This document shows, piece after piece, positions 9,185 through 18,108 of a stretch of DNA of 64,000 nucleotides. The DNA lies in the NCBI RefSeq assembly GCF_000829415.1, contig NZ_AP014637.1, forward strand, positions 2,120,001 through 2,184,000. Direction: 5' to 3'. Position numbers and translations under genes: made by a program. This DNA comes from Pseudomonas sp. StFLB209 (GTDB taxonomy: Bacteria > Pseudomonadota > Gammaproteobacteria > Pseudomonadales > Pseudomonadaceae). The notes below the pieces were generated by a model. It searched no databases, had not been told where the DNA came from, and was given only the letters and a program-made list of their open reading frames with translations. The first letter of the stretch is position 1, and each line of letters begins with the position of its first letter.

Positions 9185-10056
9185 TGGTTTTCCCCTGCAA
9201 GCTTGAACAGATATTGACCGTAACCAGTCTTGCCGAAGTACTGCGCACGCTCAAGCAACTGCGTCCGGTCGATCCAGCCGTTCTGGTAAGCGATCTCTTC
9301 AAGGCATGCGACCTTCAGGCCCTGACGGTGTTCGATCGTCTGTACGTAGGACGAGGCGTCGAGCAGGCTGTCATGGGTGCCGGTGTCGAGCCAGGCGAAA
9401 CCCCGGCCGAAACGCTCGACCCGCAGATCGCCGCGTTGCAGGTAGGCATTGTTGACGTCGGTGATCTCCAGCTCGCCGCGTGGCGACGGCTTGACGGCCT
9501 TGGCGATGCGGATCACGTCGTTGTCGTAGAAGTACAGGCCGGTTACGGCATAGCTGGATTTCGGTGACTTGGGTTTTTCCTCGATGGACAAGGCCCGGCC
9601 GCTTTCGTCGAAGTCGATCACGCCGAAGCGCTCCGGGTCATTGACCCAGTAGCCAAACACCGTGGCGCCTTGTGTGTGTGCGGCGGCCTTGAGCAGTTGC
9701 TCACCGAAATGCTGGCCGTGGAAAATGTTGTCGCCCAGGATCAGGCACACCGGGTCGTTGCCGATAAATTGCTCACCAATCAGGAAGGCCTGGGCCAGCC
9801 CGTCGGGCCTGGCTTGTTCGGCGTACTGGAAATTGACCCCGAACTGGCTGCCGTCACCCAGCAGGTTACGGTACTGCGGCAGGTCGTGAGGCGTGGAGAT
9901 GATCAGAATGTCTTGAATACCGGCCAGCATCAGCACCGACAGCGGGTAGTAGATCATCGGTTTGTCGTAGATCGGCAGCAACTGCTTGGATACGCCGAGG
10001 GTGATCGGGTGAAGACGGGTTCCGGAGCCTCCGGCAAGTACGATTCCCTTGGTCAT
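9181..10056 (-). CDS. rmlA: Glucose-1-phosphate thymidylyltransferase RmlA
   Basis: This 291-residue nucleotidyltransferase makes dTDP-glucose from dTTP and glucose-1-phosphate, the entry step of rhamnose synthesis and normally inhibited by dTDP-rhamnose. The signature [11 protein letters not shown] is near residue 10. The sugar-phosphate-binding stretch is EKPKSPKS and the metal site ILGDNIFHG. The start overlaps rmlB by 4 nt and the stop overlaps rmlC by 4 nt. Confidence 0.96.
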   Translation of the reverse strand: MTKGIVLAGGSGTRLHPITLGVSKQLLPIYDKPMIYYPLSVLMLAGIQDILIISTPHDLPQYRNLLGDGSQFGVNFQYAEQARPDGLAQAFLIGEQFIGNDPVCLILGDNIFHGQHFGEQLLKAAAHTQGATVFGYWVNDPERFGVIDFDESGRALSIEEKPKSPKSSYAVTGLYFYDNDVIRIAKAVKPSPRGELEITDVNNAYLQRGDLRVERFGRGFAWLDTGTHDSLLDASSYVQTIEHRQGLKVACLEEIAYQNGWIDRTQLLERAQYFGKTGYGQYLFKLAGENQ

Positions 10057-11135
10057 GCAATAAGATCCTTGTGGTCAGTAAAGCCGAGTCGCTGGCCCTG
10101 ATAGCTGCCGTCCTGCACCCGGCGGCACCATTCGAGGTTGTCCAGGTACCAAGTGACGGTCTTGCGCAGGCCGGATTCGAACGTTTCTTCCGGGGTCCAG
10201 CCCAGTTGTTTATCGATCTTGCTGGCGTCGATGGCGTAGCGCAGGTCATGGCCTGGGCGGTCCACCACATGGGTGATCAGGTCGCTATAGCGGGTCACGC
10301 CTGCGGGGTGCTGCGGCGCCAGCTCTTCGAGCAGGGCACAGATGCCCTGTACCACATCGATGTTCTTCTGCTCGTTGTGGCCGCCGATATTGTAGGTCTC
10401 GCCGACCACGCCCTCGGTCACCACCTTGTACAGCGCCCTGGCGTGGTCCTCGACGTACAGCCAGTCGCGCACTTGCTGGCCGTTGCCATACACCGGCAGC
10501 GGCTTGCCTGCCAGCGCGTTGAGAATCATCAGCGGGATGAGCTTTTCCGGGAAGTGAAACGGCCCGTAGTTGTTCGAACAGTTGGTGACGATCACCGGCA
10601 GGCCGTAAGTGCGTTGCCAGGCGCGGACCAGGTGGTCCGAGGCGGCCTTGCTCGCCGAATAGGGCGAGCTGGGCGCGTACGGTGTGGTTTCAGTGAACAG
10701 GTCATCGGCGCCATGCAGGTCGCCGTACACCTCGTCGGTGGAGATGTGATGAAAGCGAAACGCCTGACGCTCGGCCGTCGACAGCTTGAGCCAGTAGTTG
10801 CGGGTCGCTTCAAGCAGGCTGTAGGTGCCGACGATGTTGGTCTGGATGAACTCGGCCGGGCCATCGATGGAGCGGTCGACATGCGACTCGGCGGCCAGGT
10901 GCATGATGGCGTGGGGCGCGAAGCGTTCCAGTACGGCGCTGACGGTCGCCTGATCGCCGATATCGGCCTGGACGAACTCGTAGCGGGTGTTGTTGGCAAT
11001 CGAGGTCAGGGATTCGAGGTTGCCGGCGTAGGTCAGCTTGTCGAGGTTCAGGACTTCATGTCCGGTGTTGTCGATCAGATGCCGGATCAGGGCTGACCCG
11101 ATAAAACCTGCGCCGCCGGTGACGAGTATTCGCAT
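10053..11135 (-). CDS. rmlB: dTDP-glucose 4,6-dehydratase RmlB
   Basis: This is a 360-residue extended short-chain dehydrogenase. The NAD-binding [11 protein letters not shown] lies at the N terminus, STDEVYGDL is the conserved Thr-Asp-Glu catalytic stretch, and YSASKAASD carries Tyr-x-x-x-Lys. It converts dTDP-glucose to dTDP-4-keto-6-deoxyglucose. The open frame runs up to 11282, but the protein starts at ATG 11135 (MRILVTGG), preceded by AAGGAAGAAAGG. It heads the rml operon and is divergent from the fusion gene at 11395. Confidence 0.96.
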   Translation of the reverse strand: MRILVTGGAGFIGSALIRHLIDNTGHEVLNLDKLTYAGNLESLTSIANNTRYEFVQADIGDQATVSAVLERFAPHAIMHLAAESHVDRSIDGPAEFIQTNIVGTYSLLEATRNYWLKLSTAERQAFRFHHISTDEVYGDLHGADDLFTETTPYAPSSPYSASKAASDHLVRAWQRTYGLPVIVTNCSNNYGPFHFPEKLIPLMILNALAGKPLPVYGNGQQVRDWLYVEDHARALYKVVTEGVVGETYNIGGHNEQKNIDVVQGICALLEELAPQHPAGVTRYSDLITHVVDRPGHDLRYAIDASKIDKQLGWTPEETFESGLRKTVTWYLDNLEWCRRVQDGSYQGQRLGFTDHKDLIA

Positions 11136-11394
11136 GTGCTGGCCTTTCTTCCTTAATGAAGGGGCGATTGAACGTTTATGCAGCATAGCTTGTGGGTGTG
11201 TGCCCATGTGCGCAAGCAGGATCAGGCAAGATGGCAGCCAGGGGTGATGAAAATATTCGATGATCCGGGTCAGACATGCCATAAATCTGCCGTCGCCAAA
11301 CCGCAGGGTGCTGGGCGGTATCCTGCGCTCACTCTATAGTGGTGCGATTGCTGCGTTGTCGTTTGTCCCGGAATCTGTCTGCCGAGGTTGTTGC

Positions 11395-14307
11395 ATGCCG
11401 CTTGCCACCCTGATCCGCCGCTCAAGCCTGCCCTGCCCGCAAGTGGGTGTCGACCAGGCCCTGTCATTGCTGCAGACGCATTACGGCCTCAGTGGCTCGC
11501 TCAAGGCGTTGGGCAGCCAGCAGGACTGCAACCTGCTGCTCGACACCGGCACCCGGCGCTATGTGCTGAAGATCTGCCACGGCGACTACAGCACCCTGGA
11601 GCTGGCTGCCCAGCACGCCGCCCTGGAGCATCTGAGCGGCCGTCCAGGCATGCGCGTGCCAGCGGTGATCAGCGCCCTCAATGGCGAGCAGTTGCTGTCG
11701 CTGGAACTGGCCGGGCAGGCGGTGCATGTCCGGCTGCTGGAATTCATCGACGGCCAGTCGCTGGGCAACGCCGGTTATTTGGGGCTTGAGGTGGTCACCG
11801 CGCTGGGCGAGCTGTGTGCCAGGGTCGATCTGGCTTTGCAAGACTTCAGCCATCCGGGCCTGGAGCGCATCCTGCAGTGGGACCCGCGGCATGCCAACGC
11901 GCTGGCCCGCCACCTGCTACCGGTGATCGAGGACGGCGACGAACGGGTCTGCCTGCGCGAGGCGGTTGAGCAGGCCCGGCAGCGCCTGACGCCGCTGATC
12001 CCGGCCCTGGCGCTGCAAGCGGTGCATCTGGATATCACCGAGCACAATGTGGTCTGGGCGCGTGACGGGCAACGCCACTGGCAGATGCAGGGGTTGATCG
12101 ACTTCGGCGACCTGCTCACGACCTGGCGGGTGGCCGACCTGTCAGTGACCTGTGCGGCACTGCTGCACCATGCCGAAGGCGACCCGCTGTATATCCTGCC
12201 GGCAATCCGCGCCTATCACGCGCTCAACCCGTTGCGGGTCGAGGAGCTCAAAGCGCTGTGGCCATTGATCGTTGCCCGCGCCACGGTGCTGGTGCTCAGC
12301 AGCGAACAGCAGGCCAGCGTCGAGCCGGGCAACCACTACATCCAGGCCAACCTGGAAGGCGAGTGGGCGATTTTCGATGTCGCCACCTCGGTGCCCATGG
12401 CGTTGATGGAAGCGGCGATTCTCGCTGCGGTTGGCGTTGCGATCGAGCGGTTGCCGCAACCCGCCTGGCGGCCGTTGCTGCCGAGCCTGGCCGGGCAGGG
12501 CTTCTGCAGCGTGGACCTGGGCGTGCTCAGCGAGCACTTCGAGGCCGGCAACTGGGAGCAGGACGGCATCGATGAGCGATTACTGGCCCTGACCGCGCGC
12601 CAGGTCGGGCTGGCCGCCAGCCGTTATGGGGAATACCGCCTGTCGCGGACCCTGCCCGACAGCGCCCGTGAACCCGATACCTTTGCTCTGCATGTTGAAC
12701 TGCACATGCCCGCCGGTACGCCGCTGCACGCGCCGCTCGATGCCACCCTGCGCCAGACTGCCGATGCGGCGCTGGTGCTGGTCGGCGAAAGCTTCAGCCT
12801 GCGGCTGTGGGGGGTGAACAGTACCCTGCCGTGCGCCACCTCACTGAGTGCCGGGCAGTTGCTGGGCACCTGTGATGGCATCCTGTTGCTGCAACTGTGC
12901 AGCGAGCCCGGCATCAATGCGCCATTGTTTGCCACCCCCGGCTGGGCTGCGGCCTGGCGCCACCTGTGCCCGTCGCCGGCGGGGCTGCTGGGCTTTGCCT
13001 GTGATGCCGCGCCGTTGCCGGACCCAGCGGCATTGCTGGCGCGCCGCGATGCCAGCTTTGCCCGCTCACAAAAACACTACTATCAGGCCCCGCCGCAGAT
13101 CGAGCGTGGCTGGCGCAACCACCTGATCGACATGCAGGGCCGCTCGTATCTGGACATGCTCAACAACGTGGCGGTGCTGGGCCATGGTCACCCGCGCATG
13201 GCCCGTGAGGCGGCGCGCCAGTGGTCAATGCTCAATACCAACTCGCGCTTTCACTATGCCGCGATTGCCGAATTCTCCGAGCGCCTGCTCAAACTGGCGC
13301 CGCCGGGTATGGACCGGGTATTTCTGGTCAATAGCGGCACTGAAGCCAACGACCTGGCGATCCGCCTGGCCTGGGCCTTTAGCGGCGGGCGCGACATGCT
13401 TAGCGTGCTGGAGGCCTACCACGGCTGGTCAGTGGCCACCGACGCGATCTCCACCTCGATTGCTGACAACCCGCAAGCGCTGACCACCCGCCCGGACTGG
13501 GTGCACCCGGTGACGGCGCCCAATACCTATCGTGGTCCGTTTCGTGGCCCTGCCAGTACCGCCGACTACGTACGCGATGTCGAACAGACCCTGGCCAGGC
13601 TGGACGAGCAGGGCCGCCAGGTGGCCGGTTTCATCTGCGAACCGGTGTATGGCAACGCCGGCGGCATCCCCCTGCCACCGGGTTACTTGCAGCAGGTCTA
13701 CCAGCAAGTGCGCGAGCGTGGCGGGGTGACCATTGCCGACGAAGTCCAGGTCGGCTATGGCCGCCTGGGTGAGTACTTCTGGGGATTCGAAGAGCAGGGT
13801 GTGGTGCCGGACATCATTACCCTGGCCAAGGGCATGGGTAACGGCCATCCGCTGGGCGCCGTGATCACCCGCCGCGAAATCGCCGAGGCGCTGGAAGCCG
13901 AAGGCTATTTCTTCTCATCGGCCGGTGGCAGCCCGGTCAGTTGCCGGATCGGCATGGCCGTACTCGACGTACTGGAACAGGAAAAACTCTGGGACAACGC
14001 CCGCACCACAGGCGCCCACTTCAAGGCCCGGCTGCAAGCGCTGACCGATAAACATCCGCTGGTCGGCGCCGTGCATGGCATGGGCTTCTACCTGGGTGTG
14101 GAACTGGTTCGCGACCCACAGACCCTGGAACCCGCCAGCGAAGAAACCGCCTACCTGTGCGATCGCCTGCGCGAGCTGGGCATCTTCATGCAACCGACCG
14201 GCGACTACCTCAACATCCTCAAAATCAAACCCCCTATGTGCACCACCCGGCAAAGCGTCGACTTCTTCGTCGACAGCGTTTCCAGAGTCCTGCGCGAACT
14301 GGAATGA
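11395..14307 (+). CDS. APH-type kinase / M23-like / class III aminotransferase fusion
   Basis: This 970-residue protein has three parts. About 25-330 is an aminoglycoside-phosphotransferase-type kinase: Lys59 in YVLKICHGD, catalytic loop HLDITEHN at 211-218, and metal motif IDFGD at 235-239. About 390-520 resembles an M23/LytM fold (HMPAGTPLHAPLD), but the usual metal ligands look lost. About 555-970 is a class III PLP enzyme with NSGTEAND, ADEVQVGYGR and the PLP lysine K812 in TLAKGMGNG. The start ATG 11395 has GAGG upstream. In animals the same families work as separate hydroxylysine kinase and ammoniophospholyase. I infer a kinase plus phospho-lyase acting on an amino alcohol; a plain aminotransferase role remains possible. 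Confidence 0.85.
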   Translation: MPLATLIRRSSLPCPQVGVDQALSLLQTHYGLSGSLKALGSQQDCNLLLDTGTRRYVLKICHGDYSTLELAAQHAALEHLSGRPGMRVPAVISALNGEQLLSLELAGQAVHVRLLEFIDGQSLGNAGYLGLEVVTALGELCARVDLALQDFSHPGLERILQWDPRHANALARHLLPVIEDGDERVCLREAVEQARQRLTPLIPALALQAVHLDITEHNVVWARDGQRHWQMQGLIDFGDLLTTWRVADLSVTCAALLHHAEGDPLYILPAIRAYHALNPLRVEELKALWPLIVARATVLVLSSEQQASVEPGNHYIQANLEGEWAIFDVATSVPMALMEAAILAAVGVAIERLPQPAWRPLLPSLAGQGFCSVDLGVLSEHFEAGNWEQDGIDERLLALTARQVGLAASRYGEYRLSRTLPDSAREPDTFALHVELHMPAGTPLHAPLDATLRQTADAALVLVGESFSLRLWGVNSTLPCATSLSAGQLLGTCDGILLLQLCSEPGINAPLFATPGWAAAWRHLCPSPAGLLGFACDAAPLPDPAALLARRDASFARSQKHYYQAPPQIERGWRNHLIDMQGRSYLDMLNNVAVLGHGHPRMAREAARQWSMLNTNSRFHYAAIAEFSERLLKLAPPGMDRVFLVNSGTEANDLAIRLAWAFSGGRDMLSVLEAYHGWSVATDAISTSIADNPQALTTRPDWVHPVTAPNTYRGPFRGPASTADYVRDVEQTLARLDEQGRQVAGFICEPVYGNAGGIPLPPGYLQQVYQQVRERGGVTIADEVQVGYGRLGEYFWGFEEQGVVPDIITLAKGMGNGHPLGAVITRREIAEALEAEGYFFSSAGGSPVSCRIGMAVLDVLEQEKLWDNARTTGAHFKARLQALTDKHPLVGAVHGMGFYLGVELVRDPQTLEPASEETAYLCDRLRELGIFMQPTGDYLNILKIKPPMCTTRQSVDFFVDSVSRVLRELE

Positions 14308-14312
14308 TTGTT

Positions 14313-14370
14313 GCTGCCGCTGCCGCTGCCGCTGCCGCTGCCGCTGCCGCTGCCGCTGCCGCTGCCGCTG
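14313..14370. repeat. Perfect GCTGCC hexanucleotide tandem repeat
   Basis: Nine full GCTGCC units plus GCTG run without interruption over 58 bp, beginning 5 nt after the TGA of the fusion gene. As a multiple of three it could not shift a reading frame. It lies outside any gene I can support. Copy number is expected to vary between strains by replication slippage. Confidence 0.97.
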
Positions 14371-14460
14371 TTTGAGCTTTTGCTCTTTGAGCCGGGTTAT
14401 CACAGACACCGCCAAACGCGACGATTGGCGCAGGCCGAATGGAGGTGTTGCGTAGGGGGA

Positions 14461-14525
14461 GAACCGGCATGGATGCCGGTTCAGGCGCCCGCCCCGTGGA
14501 TGGGGCATTGGGCGCCGGCCCCCTG
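14461..14525. repeat. Hairpin cluster in the 3' region of the fusion gene
   Basis: A perfect inverted repeat, ACCGGCAT-GG-ATGCCGGT, is followed by a nested one: outer arms GGCGCCC/GGGCGCC, inner arms GCCCC/GGGGC. Similar paired dyads (CATGGATG, GTGGATGGGGC) recur in Pseudomonas intergenic regions. There is no U-tract, so an RNA-stabilising or processing role is as likely as termination. Confidence 0.65.
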
Positions 14526-14658
14526 TCCATACACCATAACCAAAGTAACCCGCCCGTCGGGGCGGAACCGGCAGCGCAGGCAACCGCGGCAATGATCCTT
14601 ACCCAGAGCGAAAGATCTTCGCGGCTAAAGCCACTCCTCCAACGTACGTTTGTTTTAT

Positions 14659-14670
14659 CGATTTATATCG
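14659..14670. promoter_or_regulatory. Candidate operator 1 upstream of aguA (CGAT-TTAT-ATCG)
   Basis: A CGAT/ATCG inverted repeat is separated by TTAT, with a further G on the right. It matches a second copy starting at 14721, 62 bp downstream, which is about six helical turns. The protein that would bind it is unknown. Confidence 0.4.
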
Positions 14671-14719
14671 GTAAAAATTCGCAGTAGATATATAAATTGT
14701 TACTTGATTCATTTTAAAT

Positions 14720-14733
14720 CCGATTTTTATCGG
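14720..14733. promoter_or_regulatory. Candidate operator 2 overlapping the aguA promoter (CCGAT-TTTT-ATCGG)
   Basis: This perfect 5-bp-arm inverted repeat ends 1 nt before TATAAA (14735-14740), a likely -10 element. The motif would therefore sit between -35 and -10, a classic repressor position. The weak TTTTAA at 14712-14717 would be the -35, at 17-bp spacing. Confidence 0.42.
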
Positions 14734-14819
14734 CTATAAAGACGCTCAGATTGTCATGGCGCTCTTGCTATGGTGATAAAACCCTCGAACTTCGACGGTT
14801 CTCTGGAGTCCTGATAACC

Positions 14820-15932
14820 ATGACCACACTCAACAGCACCCCCCGCGCCGACGGCTTCCACATGCCCGCCGAATGGGCCGCGCAAACCCAGGTCTGGATG
14901 ATCTGGCCCGAGCGCCCCGATAACTGGCGCCTGGGCGGCAAACCGGTGCAGGCCGCGCATGTCGAACTGGCCAAAGCCATCGCCCGCTTCGAACCCGTCT
15001 CCGTCGGCGTTTCAGCCGCGCAATACGACAACGCCGTGGCCTCTCTGGATGTACCCAACATCCGGGTTGTAGAGATCAGTAACGACGACGCCTGGGTACG
15101 TGACACCGGCCCGACCTTCGTCATCAACCAGCACGGCGAAGTGCGTGGCGTCGATTGGGACTTTAACGCCTGGGGCGGCTTCGACGGTGGCCTTTACTGG
15201 CCATGGAACCGCGACTCGCAAGTGGCCGGCAAGATCCTCGGTATCGAGCGCAGTGCACGCTACGTCACGCCGGGCTTCGTGCTCGAAGGCGGCTCGATTC
15301 ATGTCGACGGCGAAGGCACGGTACTGACCACCGAAGAGTGCCTGCTCAACCGCAACCGTAACCCGCACCTGAACCGCGAGCAGATCGAGGCGGTACTGAG
15401 CGACAACCTCGGGGTCGACAAAGTCATCTGGCTGCCCGACGGGTTGTTCAACGATGAAACCGACGGCCATGTGGATAACTTCTGCTGCTACGTCCGTCCG
15501 GGCGAAGTGCTGCTGGCCTGGACCGACGATCCGCAAGACCCCAACTACCCCCGTTGCCAGGCTGCCTTGCAGGTCTTGGAGAACAGCCGTGATGCTCGTG
15601 GCAGAGCGTTCGTCGTGCACAAGATGCCGATTCCTGGGCCGCTTTTTGCCACTGCCGAAGAGTGCGCGGGTGTCGATAAGGTGCACGGTAGCCAGGAGCG
15701 CGATCCTTCGGTGCGGCTGGCCGGCTCCTACGTGAACTTCCTGATCGTCAATGGCGGCATCATTGCCCCCGCGTTCGACGACCCGCTGGACGCCACCGCG
15801 CTGGAAATTCTCCAGCGTGTATTTCCGGAACACGAAGTGGTCATGGTGCCGGGCCGTGAACTGCTGCTTGGCGGGGGCAATATTCACTGCCTGACCCAGC
15901 AGCAGCCGGCTCCACGCTACCAGGACGCCTGA
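14820..15932 (+). CDS. aguA: Agmatine deiminase AguA
   Basis: This 370-residue penta-alanine-barrel enzyme converts agmatine to N-carbamoylputrescine in the arginine decarboxylase route to putrescine. Visible motifs are [32 protein letters not shown] (catalytic His) and [11 protein letters not shown] with the nucleophile Cys357. The start ATG 14820 has CTGGAG upstream; an earlier ATG at 14757 has none. Neither aguB (carbamoylputrescine amidase) nor the TetR regulator aguR lies beside it, unlike the PAO1 aguRBA cluster. A strong terminator follows. Confidence 0.96.
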   Translation: MTTLNSTPRADGFHMPAEWAAQTQVWMIWPERPDNWRLGGKPVQAAHVELAKAIARFEPVSVGVSAAQYDNAVASLDVPNIRVVEISNDDAWVRDTGPTFVINQHGEVRGVDWDFNAWGGFDGGLYWPWNRDSQVAGKILGIERSARYVTPGFVLEGGSIHVDGEGTVLTTEECLLNRNRNPHLNREQIEAVLSDNLGVDKVIWLPDGLFNDETDGHVDNFCCYVRPGEVLLAWTDDPQDPNYPRCQAALQVLENSRDARGRAFVVHKMPIPGPLFATAEECAGVDKVHGSQERDPSVRLAGSYVNFLIVNGGIIAPAFDDPLDATALEILQRVFPEHEVVMVPGRELLLGGGNIHCLTQQQPAPRYQDA

Positions 15933-15977
15933 GTCGCACGCGAGTTGGTCCTGTTTTTGCTGTGCTTTTGGTGAGAG

Positions 15978-16003
15978 AAGCCCATCCTCGGATGGGCTTT
16001 TTT
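15978..16003 (+). terminator. Rho-independent terminator after aguA
   Basis: The stem AGCCCATC-CTCG-GATGGGCT is followed by TTTTTT, 46 nt after the aguA stop. Confidence 0.9.
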
Positions 16004-16134
16004 GTGAGTAATACGCGGTCACATTTGGCTCCAAACCAAATGGCCATTATTCGGATGGGCGGCTGGGCGATTCGCTTGGCTGTAACAAAGCCCCCGTAAA
16101 TTTGCCCGCTCATGAACCAAGAGGTTGTCCCACT

Positions 16135-16338
16135 ATGAACGCAGGTATCAACCCGTACTCGACGCGGGGTCTTTCTGCCAGTAGCGAGGCTCGACAGATC
16201 ATGGCTGACTGGTTGCGCCTGACCCGGGTTGCCAAACCCGAGCCCGATGCCCGGATGACAATGCTGTTACAGCGTTATCCACATGGCTTGTTCAGCGAAG
16301 CAGAGCTGCAAGAGTTGCTCGCCATTTTTAAAGACTGA
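16135..16338 (+). CDS. Small conserved-type protein, 67 residues, unknown function
   Basis: This is a soluble protein of 67 residues with no signal peptide. The C-terminal half looks helical and amphipathic (EARQIMADWLRLTR ... SEAELQELLAIFKD). The start at ATG 16135 has AGAGG upstream; the ATG at 16102 has no ribosome binding site. It lies alone between the aguA terminator and the porin promoter. I do not recognise a family. Confidence 0.65.
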   Translation: MNAGINPYSTRGLSASSEARQIMADWLRLTRVAKPEPDARMTMLLQRYPHGLFSEAELQELLAIFKD

Positions 16339-16382
16339 TTCTCATTTACGCTTTAATGGCTCTGGAACAAGCCTTTGCGCGT

Positions 16383-16411
16383 TTGACACCCCGGCGGAGC
16401 AGGACTAGCAT
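16383..16411 (+). promoter_or_regulatory. Sigma-70 promoter for the OprD-family porin
   Basis: A perfect -35 TTGACA (16383-16388) and TAGCAT (16406-16411) are spaced by 17 bp. This would give a 5' leader of about 160 nt before the porin ATG. Confidence 0.65.
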
Positions 16412-16579
16412 CCTGCCCCCAGCGGCTGTGGTCAGTCGTCATGTAAATGCATCAGTAGTCCACTGCGATGATTTCGTGCGGTTTTCAGCAGGTCGATATC
16501 GATCCCTGAAAAGCCCAGAGCAACCCGAGGGGGGGTTGCGGCCACAGCGCGTTATTCAATCGCACATAGGGAAAACAAG

Positions 16580-17863
16580 ATGCTTAACAAACGTATTGGC
16601 GTACTCGCACTGGGCGTTCTCAGCGCCACTCAGGTCATGGCGCAAAGCCAGGCCGATTCCAAGGGGTTCGTCGAAGACAGCCATCTGACCCTGAACCTGC
16701 GTAACGCTTATATCAATCGCGATTACAAAGACACGCCGAGCAGCGCTCAAGACCCGGCCGAGTGGGGCCAGGCGTTCATGGGCACCTTTAGCTCCGGCTT
16801 CACCCAGGGCACCGTGGGTGTCGGTGTCGATGCATTCGGCTACTACGCTGTGCGTCTGGACGGCGGCAAAGGCCGTAGCGGCGCAGGTGGTATCGACTTC
16901 TTCAAGCAAGGCGACAGCGGTCAGGCCGCTGATGACCTGGCCCGCTTTGGTGCTGCAGTCAAGGCACGGATCTCCAATACCGTGATCAAGTACGGCGACC
17001 AACAGCCAGCGCTGCCGGTCCTGAGCTATGACAACGGTCGTTTGCTGCCAGAGAGCTTCACCGGTACTTACATCACTTCCCAGGAAATCGAAAACCTGGA
17101 AGTGGTTGCCGGTCGCTTCACCAGCGAAGTGCGCAAGAGCGCCACTGGCCATGACAGCGGCGGCCTGAAAAGCATCAATGTCTGGGGTGCCAAGTACAAG
17201 TTCAACGACGCCTTCAGCGCGGCTTACTACGCTGCCGACAACGAAGACTCGGGCAAGAAGCAATACGTGAACCTGAACTACGTGTTCGCGCTGCCGCAAG
17301 ACCAGTCGCTGACTCTGGACTTCAACGGCTACAAGACCAAACTGGATCGTGACTACGCGGCGGCCGATGACGCGCGTGACAACAAGATCTGGAGCCTGGC
17401 GGCTACCTGGGCTGTCGGTATCCACAGCTTCACCCTGGCGCACCAGCGCAGCAGCGGTGAAACCGGCTACGACTACGGCGGCTACAAGAGTGCCGGTTCT
17501 TATGGCGATGGCGGCAACTCCATCTACCTGGCCAACTCCTACTGGTCGGACTTCAACGGCAAGGACGAGCGTTCCTGGCAAGTGGCCTACGGCGTCGACC
17601 TGTCCGGTCTGGTGCTGCCTGGCCTGAGCTACAAGACCGCCTACGTGCGTGGCACCAACATCGACGACGGCGTGCACGATGGTCGTGGCGAAGAGCGTGA
17701 AATCTTCAGCCAGCTGACCTACGTGGTGCAGAGCGGTCCAGCCAAGGACCTGTCGCTTCGTCTGCGTAACTCGTTCCTGCGCGTGTCCGAAGATGCCAAA
17801 GGCTACAACCGCGAAGGTAACGAAACGCGGATCTTCGTTGATTACCCGATCAACGTCTTCTAA
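16580..17863 (+). CDS. OprD-family outer-membrane porin (OprE-like)
   Basis: This is a 427-residue outer-membrane beta-barrel of the OprD specific-porin family. The signal peptide is about 1-21, with cleavage after VMA. The mature start DSHLTLNLRNAYINRDY is typical, as is the block EWGQAFMGTFSSGFTQGTVGVGVDAFG. The C terminus ends in Phe as outer-membrane proteins do. Adjacency to aguA matches PAO1 oprE (PA0291) next to aguA (PA0292), as I recall, so OprE is my best guess. Substrate unknown. It has a strong upstream promoter and a terminator after it. Confidence 0.9.
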   Translation: MLNKRIGVLALGVLSATQVMAQSQADSKGFVEDSHLTLNLRNAYINRDYKDTPSSAQDPAEWGQAFMGTFSSGFTQGTVGVGVDAFGYYAVRLDGGKGRSGAGGIDFFKQGDSGQAADDLARFGAAVKARISNTVIKYGDQQPALPVLSYDNGRLLPESFTGTYITSQEIENLEVVAGRFTSEVRKSATGHDSGGLKSINVWGAKYKFNDAFSAAYYAADNEDSGKKQYVNLNYVFALPQDQSLTLDFNGYKTKLDRDYAAADDARDNKIWSLAATWAVGIHSFTLAHQRSSGETGYDYGGYKSAGSYGDGGNSIYLANSYWSDFNGKDERSWQVAYGVDLSGLVLPGLSYKTAYVRGTNIDDGVHDGRGEEREIFSQLTYVVQSGPAKDLSLRLRNSFLRVSEDAKGYNREGNETRIFVDYPINVF

Positions 17864-17895
17864 GAAGAGCGTTTAGTCGCGTAACTACATCGCGT

Positions 17896-17930
17896 AACAA
17901 TAAGGCCCGCTTTTTGCGGGCCTTATTGTT
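17896..17930. terminator. Terminator after the porin gene
   Basis: A perfect 15-bp stem (AACAATAAGGCCCGC and its complement) flanks a TTTTT loop, 32 nt after the stop. The T-rich arms could work in both directions. Confidence 0.88.
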
Positions 17931-18108
17931 GGTGCCCTGAATATGAAAACGACCTTATCGGCGAAAAACGACGGCTGATGGCGCGCTGACATATCCAAGG
18001 GGCCGGCCTGCGCTATTCTCACAGGCTGGCATGCCGATGGAATGGTCAGGCGTTTGCGGCCGTTTTTGGCCGCATCTGATCTTAGGTGATGAAGTCGGGA
18101 GAGTAGGC

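Larger units (their letters stand above)
14308..14819. other. 512-nt intergenic region between the fusion gene and aguA
   Basis: No gene is seen. From left to right it holds the hexanucleotide repeat, a cluster of perfect hairpins (about 14460-14525) and a REP-like fragment (about 14622-14642). An AT-rich tract with two CGAT-TTWT-ATCG motifs and the likely aguA promoter follows (TATAAA at 14735-14740). Confidence 0.7.

Noticed and set aside
14234..14530. Poly-alanine or Leu-Pro peptides over the hexanucleotide repeat
   Set aside because: These are simple translations of the GCTGCC array in short frames, with no ribosome binding site.
18031..18045. FliA -10 (GCCGATGG) before the His-rich chemoreceptor
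   Set aside because: There is no TAAA-type -35 at the required distance upstream.
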